A stretch of DNA of 64,000 bases from Trichobilharzia regenti. Taxonomy: Eukaryota > Platyhelminthes > Trematoda > Strigeidida > Schistosomatidae. Each line of letters opens with the position of its first letter. Within the stretch, counting starts at the first letter, position 1. The position numbers and the translations under genes were made by a program. The stretch lies in contig OX235262.1 of NCBI GenBank assembly GCA_944472135.2, positions 63,984,887 through 64,048,886 on the forward strand, given 5' to 3'. Positions 1 to 9,888 of this stretch are shown here, piece by piece. Under the pieces are notes generated by a model. It was not told the origin of the DNA, searched no databases, and saw only the letters and a program-made list of their open reading frames with translations.

Positions 1-493
1 TATCGCCGTGTGTTTGGGCGTGGTCCACTAGTAAAGGTGGGAAATACCACATCTGCTCTTGTTAATGAGCCTTGGAATTCAGATGTATTGGATTATAATC
101 ATGCAAATGTCAGTGGTCCATTTGAATGTGCATCACAAGCTGAACATACATCAACGAATACTGTTAATGTATTACCTCTATTGAATGAAGAAGAGGCTAA
201 CATTAGTATGTTGCGATCAGATAATAATTCAGTATCCCAGCATTTAGTAAACCGATATAACAATTCAAGCAGTCTTAATGATCTTACTAGTAATGATGAT
301 ATCGACAGAGATGAAAATTATGTTCGGATTTATGGTATTCGACTTTTTCGCAGGCCTAGAGATTGTTTAAAATGCCCAAACAGTTCATCTGGCCCATATA
401 AACTCTTTGACTTACGACCTCGTCGTCTTGCTCGCCTGCCGCCTATTTTACCTGCAACATTTATCTTCATCGGTTATCTCTGTATATCTCTTG
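1..493 (+). CDS. Membrane protein gene, duplicated exon A' (left-truncated by window edge)
   Basis: Identical in coding sense to 9396-9888. The first 98 bases of the exon would lie to the left of the window. The donor GTAAGT at 494 is intact. Either a real tandem exon copy or an assembly duplicate (see findings). Confidence 0.6.
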
Positions 494-639
494 GTAAGTG
501 TTATGAATTTTGTTTTACTTTTGGTTTACAGTATTTATTTCACATTGAAATACATTTTTACCGTTAACATGTGTAATACATTGTTCGCTTTCATGTTTGC
601 TTGCTATCAATAAGTAGCACACTTTCTTCTCTTGCTTTG

Positions 640-716
640 TGTGTTACATGGAGTGTGGCGACTTGAACTGTCGCACATGGGTGCGAAGTTCTATGTCGAA
701 AACAGACAGACAGACA
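640..716 (+). mobile_element. R1 retrotransposon 3' end remnant
   Basis: Matches the 3' ends of other R1 copies (GTGTGGCGACTTGAACTG, then AAGTTCTATGTCGAAAACAG and a CAGA-rich tail). Repeated at 10035-10111 by the large duplication. Confidence 0.7.
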
Positions 717-2135
717 TCAGTAAGTTAATTAAGAATTAGATGATTCAGTTAAATCTTACTGTTAGCGTGAATTTAAGACTTTTCTTTTCCCTTCAGCGTG
801 TGGTTTCGTATAATTGTCACTATCATATTTGATTTGCTTTTCTTTTTGTTCACACTTGCTTTGACCTACTTTCATAAAGTGTGGTTTTCATGTTATCTCT
901 TGTTACTTCAGTAATATTGTTTCAAAGTTAAGATAACTTGAAAGCTGAATTTACCCAATATGTTGATTTAAAATTATCGGGTATTCATTCAGTGTACATC
1001 GCTTTACATCATGTTTCGTAGGTGTGATTTATATTTTAATAGATTTAGGTCTGTAGCTAAATTGTGTCATCTGTAATATCTGTTGAAATCGTTATTTTCA
1101 GATAACTTTCAAGACTATCCTAGTGAATACACTTGTCACATGGGAGCTTGTTGAGCATGAATACTTATTAAGTAATTTATTATGCTCTCCTTTACGCTGA
1201 GAGAAATTGGCATTAATTGAAGTTACTTTTAAAGTCGTTTCCATTTTTCGCATCAAATGAACATGATGCAACGGGTATTCCTGCTGCAAGCGTTCATAAA
1301 AATGTTCATATTCATACAGCTGTCAACACATGGGATCGATATATTGAAGCATACTTATTTTAAACTCAGAATATTCAGTCACTGTTGTCTTAGGTTTTGT
1401 TATTACTGGGGGGGGGGGATTAAGTATTTCGTGATTAGAAGCGAAGCTATCATATTCAGCATAAAGGAGGTAAAAAAGCTTAGAAGGAAGCCAATTTTTT
1501 GTGATGATACTATGTTTTGCATGTGATCGATTGCCATATCCTCTTGTAATAGACTTTTATCCTGAGGTATACTCAGTGACGACATATTCCAAAAATTTCC
1601 TGATCAGGACTTTATCAACCAAATGTTATTAAAAGTATTGTATCACGGAGGTTGTTGTATTACTCGTGCAACTGACTGGTTGTTTGGTTGGTATAACTGG
1701 CTTAAGCTGACAATGGTAAACCTGTAGTTTCTACTCTTTAATACTGGATCCGAGTGATCTGTGATCACAGAAAAAATTTCTTACACAAGTTCTAGTTTAA
1801 ATTCCAGAACATAGATCAACTTGTCATCACTACATTTGTTACTTATCCTTTCTGCATGGTGAATGTATTAACATTTATGTACACATAGATGAACTAGGTG
1901 TGATACATGTAGCAGACAGAAAATCGTCAGTCTAGGAGACAATGCGTAAGTCATTACTCGGCTAATGAATTATTAATAGTAACTATAAGGTTTGATTTTC
2001 TCTTTATGCGACTTGGGGATTGAATTTTTACCAGGGACTAGCCTTGTTGGTTTAGAATATGCGATTGGTCTAGGTGAAGATGCTGGTAAAATGCAGAATC
2101 TTCTGAATACCTTGAGCAGAAATCTTAGAATTTTT
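717..2135. other. Intron A'-B', left part
   Basis: No gene or recognisable repeat seen, apart from an 11-G run at 1408-1418. Repeated at about 10112-11530. Confidence 0.5.
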
Positions 2136-2985
2136 GGCATGTGATTTGTTCCTGTAAGATGACGTTACAGGACTGGATAGGGAGTGAAATGGTAGAGCGT
2201 GTTGACGAATTCAATTACTTAGAAAGTTACATCAGCCCCAACGGGCTGATCACTGACGAAATCTCAGCACGGATGCAAAAGGCTCATGTGACATTTGCTA
2301 ACCTCCATCATTTCTGGTGTAGACGTGATAAGCGACTATCGATCAAAGGATGTGTGTACTACACAGGAGTTCGTTTCGTTCTCCTTTATGGCTGTGAGAC
2401 GTGGCCATTGAAAGTGAAAAGGCCAGCTGCTTTTGATCAAAGGTGTCTGCATTCTCTCTCTCTCTCCAGTATTAGGTGACATAATAAGGCGAGTAATATT
2501 GAGGTAAGGAGGGAAATTCAGTCGATGAGGTTGTGAAGCTACATCAATTGTGGTGCCTAAGACATGTTCTAGCCATAGCCTTCTTCGACCTGCGATATTA
2601 GCTGACATAGGAGCATGTTGGAAACGAAAATGGTATCAGTCCATAAAATCTTTAACAGTTTGCTTGACCCCCATAATGAGGTGTAGACTGCCTAACTGGT
2701 CGGTGTCCCCAGGATTTTAAGAACCAATGACTTGAGACTATTGGTGATGTGGCTTAAAACCGTTCTCAGTAGCACAGATGCATTTACTCTTTATAATCTG
2801 CCGTATCTATGTTACCATTGTTTCTCTGTCACGTTTCTGTTTATTATCGTTCTTCCAAATATCTTTCTTTCCTCTCATTTGTCTTTCTTTGTATGCTTTT
2901 TGGTGTTTGGCGACTTGAAGTGCTGCACTTCTGTGCAAAGTTCTATGTTGAAATCAATCAGTCACTCAGTCAGTCTTATATGGAA
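2136..2985 (+). mobile_element. R1 LINE fragment (3' half), decayed
   Basis: Encodes VERVDEFNYLESYISPNG, DEISARMQKA and RFVLLYGCETWPLKVK, then decays through stops and frameshifts: relics of the [15 protein letters not shown] and WLETIGDMA segments can be followed to a 3' end at about 2975. Same strand as the host gene. Repeated at 11531-12372. Confidence 0.82.
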
Positions 2986-3256
2986 ATGTAGTATAGAAAG
3001 CAAGTTTTCTTATGGTTGTTAAGTAGGCGCCACGAATATCCGAAATGTAATTAAGGAAGCGAAATAATATGATTACTACTGTTGTTGTTGTCCGTCCAAT
3101 CCACAGGGTGCAACAAACACTAGATATCACGGTATTACATGAACATTAATGATATTTAGTTATTGAAATATAAACTGCAAGTCAGGTAGATACTAGCTGT
3201 GTACTTAGCTCTATAGTTCATTAGTATTTATTGCTGTTGTTTTTTTCGTTATACAG

Positions 3257-3357
3257 ACCGTGCTCTCAAATTGGACAGGTCTGCGGTTTCATTTTTCGCC
3301 TTTTCTATCATAATGTCAGCATTGTTGATGGGTTTGCTGAGTATATTTAAAAACTTT
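3257..3357 (+). CDS. Membrane protein gene, duplicated exon B'
   Basis: A copy of 12648-12748 with the same acceptor, donor and 101-bp length. No coding change seen. Confidence 0.58.
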
Positions 3358-3824
3358 GTAAGTTATCTTTTCCAACTCTTGTATAATTGATTTTCTTATT
3401 TTAGTCATAGTGAAATGCCTAGTTGACTCGGTAAATAACAAAAGACATGGAATGATCCGATTAATGGAAAGATTTATTGCGGAAGTAATGTATTTGGTTG
3501 TTTAGTTGAGGTAACAGGGCGTGAAATAGATGCTGCTTAGGTTGAGTACATTGACCTTATTACACACTTTCAAGGACAGATTGTCATTGTGCATTGAGGG
3601 CCTATTTAAACTTGACTATCTTAAACTGTCTAGAGTGTTGGCTCAGCAACAAGATAAGAGTGAACTACTTGGTTTTTATCCTCTGTATTACTTAATGCTT
3701 ATGCAATATAATCAATATGGGTAGAGGAAATCATGTGTATCAGTGTAATTAATGTTACACATTTTTTTAAAATACTGCTTGTACATAATGTTTAGGAAAC
3801 TATTGATATATGTATAATAATGGA

Positions 3825-4085
3825 TATTATGTGAACGGCGGATTGGCCATACTCTGAGAAAACCATCAAGTGACATCACACGCCAGGCCATCGCCCGGGT
3901 GAAACCCGAACGGGCAGCGATGAGGTGGTCGTCAGTGCAAGGGTGACATGGAGGAGGTGATATGAAGAGGAGATGAAAGCATGTGGGCAGACGTGGAGCC
4001 AGGTGAAAACGTTTGCAGAGAACCGAACGCAATGGAGACATACGGCTGAGGCCCTCTTTCTCTAGTAACTAAAGGAAACAATATT
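3825..4085 (+). mobile_element. R2 (RTE-like) LINE 3' end
   Basis: Shares the order CACGCCAGGCCATCGC, GAACCCGAA-like, GTGACATGGAGGAGG, AGAGGAGATGAAAGC and a terminal AATATTAATAA tail with other R2 copies. Repeated at 13216-13477. Confidence 0.75.
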
Positions 4086-4494
4086 AATAACGATGTAAAT
4101 GATTATTCTTTATAAATAGTTTTGGAGTTGAATTTAGTTCAGAATCTTTATTTTATGGTTTAAGCATCCTTTAGAATGGTTATTCTATGGCCTGCATCTT
4201 TATTTATTGTCTATTAATTTATAATCAAGGCTTCTTTGGCCAATACTATCCTAGAATTTTTTGAAACTGTCTTCAACTATCTGTTCACAATGTATCCAAC
4301 TAAGCAGCTATTATTAGATTGTGTAATGTATACGGACATATTGGAATGCTGTTCCTCCCATTTCACTTTGTACAAGTGACTAGTTCCATTAGTCGTCAAA
4401 CAGAAATTGTGTGGTTCGTAGCCAAGTACACGAAAAATATGGTCTTGGTAACCGATAACAACAATGACAAAAATAAACACGCACGACATTAGTT

Positions 4495-4745
4495 TCCCGC
4501 CAGTGATTGTTTTTATTCCTCTGCGCTCCGAGTAGAACACTGGGCTTCAAACTTGAGCTCTGAAGTTTAAGTAGTGATAGTGTCAATTTTAGCAGCATGA
4601 GGTTGTTGGCCTAACGTCCCACCTTCCCTCCTTACCGGGTTTACTACCGGCTAGGCGAGGCGTAGGAGTGTGTTGGCTGGGAATCGAACTCAGGTCACAC
4701 GTGTGGTTGACAAGCATTCCACCCCTGAACCACTGATGCACTCTC
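4495..4745 (-). mobile_element. SINE-C (tRNA-like head), minus strand
   Basis: On the minus strand: head TGCATCAGTGGTTCAGGGGT, B-box-like GAGTTCGATTCCC, then the shared body (CCTCGCCTAGCC..., CTTCAGAGCTCAAGTTTGAA) and an AATAAAAAC tail. Repeated at 13887-14138. Confidence 0.75.
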
Positions 4746-5145
4746 TGGTGATTAAGCAATGTAAATGGATGCTTGAAATGAGAGTATGAAAATATATTTT
4801 ATTGATGAATACTAATTGTGAGTACCAAAGAAGTACATGCTTGCACGGAAGTAATTTATTTCAGTTTGTTATTTCCAGAAATGAAAGATCAACTACTGTA
4901 GGTAGATGTTAAAACTTAAGAGTCATGTGATTTTATAGTAGAGGAATAAGTACAGATTGGTAAAATATTCAGAATTTCGATCATACAGATAATATACATT
5001 TACATCATCATAATTGATTTCAAATTATTTCACTGTAATTAATCATCCTGATTGTGTGTCCTAACTTATCGGGGTCCTTAGCTAATTAGCTTAGGTTTAC
5101 CTAATCCCCTGAGACCCACAATCAAACACTTATCGGATTTTCAAG
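4746..5145. other. Intron B'-C', unique stretch
   Basis: AT-rich, no gene seen. A short imperfect palindrome, CTAATTAGCTTAGG, lies near 5081. Repeated at about 14139-14538. Confidence 0.4.
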
Positions 5146-5385
5146 TGATAGTTTGCAGGGTTTGATTGATTTCAAATTTGGTCACGAATTGACTTCAGTT
5201 AGGAAACCATTGAAAGCCAGGGAGTACTACACGACTGTTTCGTCCTTGTTTGAGACTCCTCATCAGTATGCATCTGTGACGCCACCAGTGATCGGACCCA
5301 AGACCTCCAGGTTACAAGGAGAACTCACATCCCATTCAACCACCGGGACTGGCTGGTTTTCAGTGGTTCTCTAATTTAAGTCAGA
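5146..5385 (-). mobile_element. SINE-B, minus strand
   Basis: The minus strand carries the SINE-B order: tRNA-like segment (rc of 5285-5345, B-box region mutated), hammerhead-like fold (5224-5269), then the conserved tail, rc of GATTTCAAATTTGGTCACG. Repeated at 14539-14778. Confidence 0.72.
5224..5269 (-). ncRNA. Hammerhead-like ribozyme fold of SINE-B (decayed)
   Basis: Minus strand: ATACTG, core ATGAGGA (position 3 is A, not C), stem II GUCU/GGAC with loop CAAACAA, then GAA and a partly mutated stem III. The same spacing holds in the other SINE-B copies. The mutated position 3 argues against activity. Copy at 14617-14662. Confidence 0.55.
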
Positions 5386-5680
5386 CTTGTCGAATGGTGT
5401 TCATTTAGTTATCCTGACTCCCGTTCGTCTCTATACACATTTTTTAAATTATTCTTTTTATAAAGGTTCTTTTTGGAATTGTGGTAGTTCGAATTAATTC
5501 ACTTCTGTGCAAAGTCAGTTAATTTCGTAGTCTGGCAAGTTTTAAAGTTTTCTCTCCTTCTACGATTAGTGTATTGCTTTGTGGTAAACACTCAATTGAG
5601 GGTATTTTTTGATTTTTTTTTCTATATATAACCTGATGATGTTTTATTTTAAAACTAATCTTTTCCATCTACCTTCTCAG

Positions 5681-5852
5681 GCATTCGGTATTTCAACTGC
5701 CTTTGTAGGCTTCTACACAACATTATGTTGTGCAAGCTTCTTTCTCATCCCGAACAGCTTATTACCTCACATTGTAATCGAATACTTCTTAAGGCTTACT
5801 TGGTTCGATATAAGATTGCCTACTCTACGTATTGAATTCTACGGTCTGTATG
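5681..5852 (+). CDS. Membrane protein gene, duplicated exon C'
   Basis: A copy of 15074-15245 with intact splice sites. It ends in phase 1, the phase in which exon A at 9298 begins, so C' to A splicing would be in frame (GLY then ARVIL). Confidence 0.58.
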
Positions 5853-6450
5853 GTAAGTTATAAAAAAAATATGTTAGTGATGATATATTCACCTGTCTTG
5901 CCATTCCGTGTTTCGCTTTTTTTTGCATTCTATTTGATATGCAGATGTGTGGTATAACAAATTTGGATCCCAGCTCAACAATACTAATTCCTATTTCAGT
6001 TTAAATGTTCTTTAGGTTTTCCTCTTATATAGTCTGTTCCAAGTATTAAAAGATGGCTGAAACCGTCCAAATAAATACCTCATTAAAAATTCTTTCAAAT
6101 TCATAATTTAATGTCAAATATCTAAATAATATTTATTATTCATGTCATTACGTGAATATAGCAACACTTATTATAAAGCGTCGTTGTTAGGGTATATTAT
6201 AAACCCGTTTCGTTTATCGTTTGTTTAGTTTTCATATATTTTTTATGGGTTAGCGACAATATTTAGAACGTATTCAACGTGTACCTTGCAACCACACATT
6301 TCCATGTTGTGTGCTATATATAAACATTAAACTGTTTATTTCAGGAAAGGAATAGATAAAGCAGTCATTTTGTTGGTAAGTCTTAATGTGTGTGTGTGTG
6401 TCCTATGTATGTCCTCTAGCAAAGTGATAATTAATATTATGAAATACTAT
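5853..6450. other. AT-rich stretch downstream of exon C'
   Basis: No gene seen. A GT repeat lies at about 6387-6401. Repeated at about 15246-15843. Confidence 0.4.
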
Positions 6451-6868
6451 CAAATCCCCGCAAACCAACACTTGAATATCAATCTGATGCTCACTTGCGA
6501 TTGACTCTATTCAAATAGGTTACCTAGTGGGAAGTCGTGACCAGTGGGGTACGGCAGGTTGGGTGTGACGGAAAATACTCGCTGATGACGTTCGCTAGTA
6601 GTCTCGTCATATCATCGATTGGCAGAAGTTGGAGTTCATGGGCTGGCCTTTGGATTGCGTCTCAGTGGCTTAGTGGTTTACGAACTCGCCTTGTAACCAG
6701 AAGGTTCTGGGTTCAAATTCCGGTGGGTGCGAACTGATGAAGAATCTCAAACTAGGACGAAACAGCCGTCTAGTACTCCCAGGTTTTACAATGGTTCTCT
6801 AACCAATGTCAGCTCATGATGAAATTCAGTAACCGATCAATCAAATCCTACAAACCAACGCTTGAATT
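6451..6868 (+). mobile_element. SINE-B unit, nearly complete, with terminal direct repeats
   Basis: Begins and ends with related 27-base repeats (6451-6477 and 6842-6868: CAAATCC..CAAACCAAC.CTTGAAT), 391 bases apart. Between them: a spacer, a tRNA-like segment (GTGGCTTAGTGG A-box-like, GGGTTCAAATTCC B-box-like), the hammerhead-like fold at 6731-6776, and the tail. Unit length and redundancy resemble retrozyme-type elements copied from circular RNA; that is inference. Repeated at 15844-16262. Confidence 0.72.
6731..6776 (+). ncRNA. Hammerhead-like ribozyme fold of SINE-B
   Basis: 46 bases: stem I GAACUG/UAGUAC (partly paired), core AUGAAGA, stem II AUCU/GGAC around CAAACUA, GAA, near-palindromic stem III ACAGCCGU, C17. 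Core position 3 is A where an active ribozyme needs C, so probably inactive. Copy at 16124-16169. Confidence 0.55.
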
Positions 6869-6978
6869 ACATGATTATTCGTACTTTTTGTGATAGAAAA
6901 ATTATCCAACTTGTAGCTGTTTCTCAAACTGGTTATATTGGTTGATATAATCTAAAGAGTACGATCAAATTTCTTGCA

Positions 6979-7002
6979 TATATATATATATATATATATA
7001 TA
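6979..7002. repeat. TA microsatellite
   Basis: A (TA)n run; the copy at about 16372-16398 is slightly longer. Confidence 0.9.
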
Positions 7003-7078
7003 TCACTATCAAGGGGAAGAATTTGAAGGAAGTCGCTTCTTTCATTTACCTAGGCAATGTCGCTTCAACCATAGGCTT
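7003..7078 (+). mobile_element. R2 LINE fragment interrupted by R1
   Basis: Reads ITIKGKNLKEVASFIYLGNV, then STIGFTD, matching the R2 segment [19 protein letters not shown] at 35145. It is cut off by an opposite-strand R1 insertion. Repeated at about 16399-16476, where the R2 element resumes at about 17205. Confidence 0.75.
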
Positions 7079-7558
7079 CACAGATGTCTCTGTCTGTCTG
7101 TTTTCGACATAGAACTTTGCACAAATGTGCACCAGTTCAAGTCGCCACACTCCATGTATCACACAAAGTAAGAGAAGAAAGTAGAAGAAAAACATAATAA
7201 AGACAGTAAACAGAGGTGTGAGACAAAGGAATAGTAGTAACGAAGAACAACATAGTTTAATTGGAAGTCATAAGTCATAGGGAGTGGATGCATCTGCGCC
7301 ACTGAGAACGATTTTGAGCCATGTCACCAATTGTTTCCAACCATTTGTTTTTACCGTCCTGAGGACCCCAGCCTGGAAGTCTACACCTTCCTACATGGCT
7401 TAGACTAACTGTTGTAGATTTCATTGACTGGTGCCATGTTTTTGTTTGACCTCCACTAGCTTTTTTCCAGCCTGACCCTATATCCGCTAAAATTGCTCGT
7501 CGAGGAAGGCGATGTTTTGGCATACGTAACACATGCCCTAACCATCTCAGTCTTTGTA
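7079..7558 (-). mobile_element. R1 LINE 3' half, cut at the duplication junction
   Basis: The minus strand carries the R1 C-terminal segments ([54 protein letters not shown]) and the 3' UTR. It stops abruptly at 7558 inside the RLRWLGHV codons, whereas the other copy reads on. Confidence 0.85.
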
Positions 7559-7675
7559 ATTTTTTTGAGTTATGCGTTAAAATGTGTTTCTAAGAAGTTA
7601 GTCGATATTTTTAAGTCAGGTACAAAACGTCTCAGGCTAAGCAGAGTGATAAACAATATTTTGTTTCAAATTGTA
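7559..7675. other. Start of the duplication unit
   Basis: No identity found; begins in a T run directly at the junction with the truncated R1. Confidence 0.35.
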
Positions 7676-8690
7676 ACTATTGATATAAGTATAAAACTTG
7701 GGAACTGTGGTAGAGTATAACTCCATTATAGATAAGATTTTATTTTGATAAATCACACAGTGTTATACAGTGATATTAACTGATGACGTTTCGAGTACAA
7801 ACTATTGCTCATAATCATATCAAGTTACTCACACAACTTTTTTCCTTCGTTTATATACATATGTGGAATTGATTAGATATTGGATTAAAAGTCAATGTGA
7901 GATAATGTACATTCAGAAATAATAATATGATTGTTGATCAATTCAATCACATGGGAAATAAGACGAGTGTTTTTATAGTCAAAATAAGTTACTTGTTAGA
8001 ATGTTGTGATGTTTTAATTGAAATAAAATTTTATGATTATTTATTATCCTCTTCTGATTTGACTGGCGATAATAATATCTTCCATATTACTGGTATTTGC
8101 ATCGAGTCATTTCTGTTGCATGTGTTGAGTGTAGACTCGATGAACAAGGATTCAGTAATCAATCTCTCTCTCCACCTACATGGATTATTTCTTATAATCT
8201 TAACCCTTTCCCACCCTATTGTGTGGTTTTGTGTTAATGTATGTAATGCAATTGCTGAGCTTTTTTTATAAATTACTCTTCTCTCGGGGTCAACCATTCT
8301 TACTCTCGATCTACCAGTTTGACCTATACAGTTGACCTCACGGTCGTTGCTTAAATTGGGTCCACTGGGTCTTTTAGCCTACAGAGCTTGTCTCTGAGTG
8401 AGTTTGTAGGTTTGAATGCCACTGTAATTCCTGCTTTATTAAGAATCCTACGTAGGGTCTCAGATATCCCCTCCTTACGTGGTACAACATGACTTATTCT
8501 CTCTTATTTATGTTATCACTACTAGTTTCACAATTATTTTAATCTGCTTTTGGGCTTTTTCAATCTTCCTAATGAATTTCGTAAATTGTAACTGCCATTT
8601 GGCATGGCTATTCGACTCAGGTCTATGCCTTTTTCTTCAGCTCCAAGTGTTTATCTTTATTCCTGTCAGTGATTGCATAGTTCTTTAGAA
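7676..8690 (-). mobile_element. Penelope-like element fragment with GIY-YIG nuclease relic
   Basis: The minus strand encodes, in order, a PLE connector (ISETLRRILNKAGITVAFKP, then NSLRDKLCRLKDP), a GQTGR motif, and the nuclease C-terminal half (SAIALHTLTQNHTIGW, then RWRERLITESLFIES). Several stops and frameshifts interrupt it, so it is dead. The terminal repeat-like region is at 7735-7830 and matches 31918-32010. Family knowledge: PLEs pair a telomerase-like reverse transcriptase with a GIY-YIG endonuclease. Confidence 0.83.
7768..7826 (-). ncRNA. Hammerhead-like terminus of the Penelope-like element
   Basis: Minus strand: TGATAT pairs with ATATCA, stem II GAGC/ACUC, then GAAACGUC with the tiny ACGU stem III typical of PLE hammerheads. 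The upstream core reads TGATTAT rather than CUGAUGA, so either decayed or a variant fold. Confidence 0.35.
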
Positions 8691-9295
8691 GATATTCCTG
8701 TTATCAAACTAGTTGTAGAAGGTCCCCAAATTTCAGATAGATATGCAAACGAATGTAACGTTTAACATCTAAAGCTTACAGTCAGATGTATTGTGCACTG
8801 ATTATATTGGTTTCTATGGTAAAAGGTTGTAGTCCGTTGCATCTGCTTTTTTGCAGCAAAATAAGTAGATGCAAATTCATTCGTCTCAGTAGTTTGAAGA
8901 CTAATTTATTATAGTGAAAGTCAATTTGTAATGAATAATATTAATCATAAATTTATCAAGCACAGTTTATATTATGTAAATATTTATAATTACAATAGGG
9001 AATGTCTGCGTACTTAATATTACAAAATTTTCAGGTAAAAGGTCTTCATCAAACTCCATCAGAATTACTTCTATAATTCTTTCTCTGTACACTTTACGTA
9101 TTTACAGGGTATATGACAGTAATGTGTAATCTGAAATAACAACATTTTGGAAACATAAAGAATATTCAAAATACAGAACTAGACAAGTGTTTAAATTTGT
9201 TAGTCGTACTTCCATTTTTATACACAGTGTCGACTTTTGTCATTTCCCCTTGATTTTTCTCTTGCAAATAATTTCATTATTTTCATGTTTTGAAT
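8691..9295. other. Region upstream of exon A (copy 2)
   Basis: AT-rich, no gene or named repeat seen. It forms the end of the intron before exon A; the sequence just before the acceptor (9230-9297) is T-rich. Confidence 0.4.
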
Positions 9296-9297
9296 AG

Positions 9298-9888
9298 CCC
9301 GCGTTATTTTAATCTCAAGTGCCTTACTGCCAGCTTTGTTTGCCCTATTCATATTTGTAATACTTTGGTGGCGTTGTATTCGTCCTACTTTGCATTATCG
9401 CCGTGTGTTTGGGCGTGGTCCACTAGTAAAGGTGGGAAATACCACATCTGCTCTTGTTAATGAGCCTTGGAATTCAGATGTATTGGATTATAATCATGCA
9501 AATGTCAGTGGTCCATTTGAATGTGCATCACAAGCTGAACATACATCAACGAATACTGTTAATGTATTACCTCTATTGAATGAAGAAGAGGCTAACATTA
9601 GTATGTTGCGATCAGATAATAATTCAGTATCCCAGCATTTAGTAAACCGATATAACAATTCAAGCAGTCTTAATGATCTTACTAGTAATGATGATATCGA
9701 CAGAGATGAAAATTATGTTCGGATTTATGGTATTCGACTTTTTCGCAGGCCTAGAGATTGTTTAAAATGCCCAAACAGTTCATCTGGCCCATATAAACTC
9801 TTTGACTTACGACCTCGTCGTCTTGCTCGCCTGCCGCCTATTTTACCTGCAACATTTATCTTCATCGGTTATCTCTGTATATCTCTTG
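9298..9888 (+). CDS. Membrane protein gene, exon A (copy 2, complete)
   Basis: The acceptor is the AG at 9296-9297 and the donor is GTAAGT at 9889. The exon enters in phase 1 and leaves in phase 1. It encodes a hydrophobic segment (ILISSALLPALFALFIFVIL) followed by WWRCIRP, a long acidic and Asn/Ser-rich loop with several N-x-S/T sites, a basic RPRRLARLPP stretch, and a second hydrophobic segment (PATFIFIGYLCIS). Reading continues past the donor for about 70 bases only as an intronic shadow. Confidence 0.75.

Noticed and set aside
1408..1418. An 11-G run as a regulatory G-quadruplex
   Set aside because: A single G tract has no partners nearby; it is more likely a simple homopolymer and a sequencing-error hotspot.
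6356..6380. A possible micro-exon (GIDKAVILL) between exon C' and the next exon
   Set aside because: It ends in phase 0 while exon D needs phase 1, and it requires a non-optimal acceptor. Exon C joins exon D directly in phase without it.
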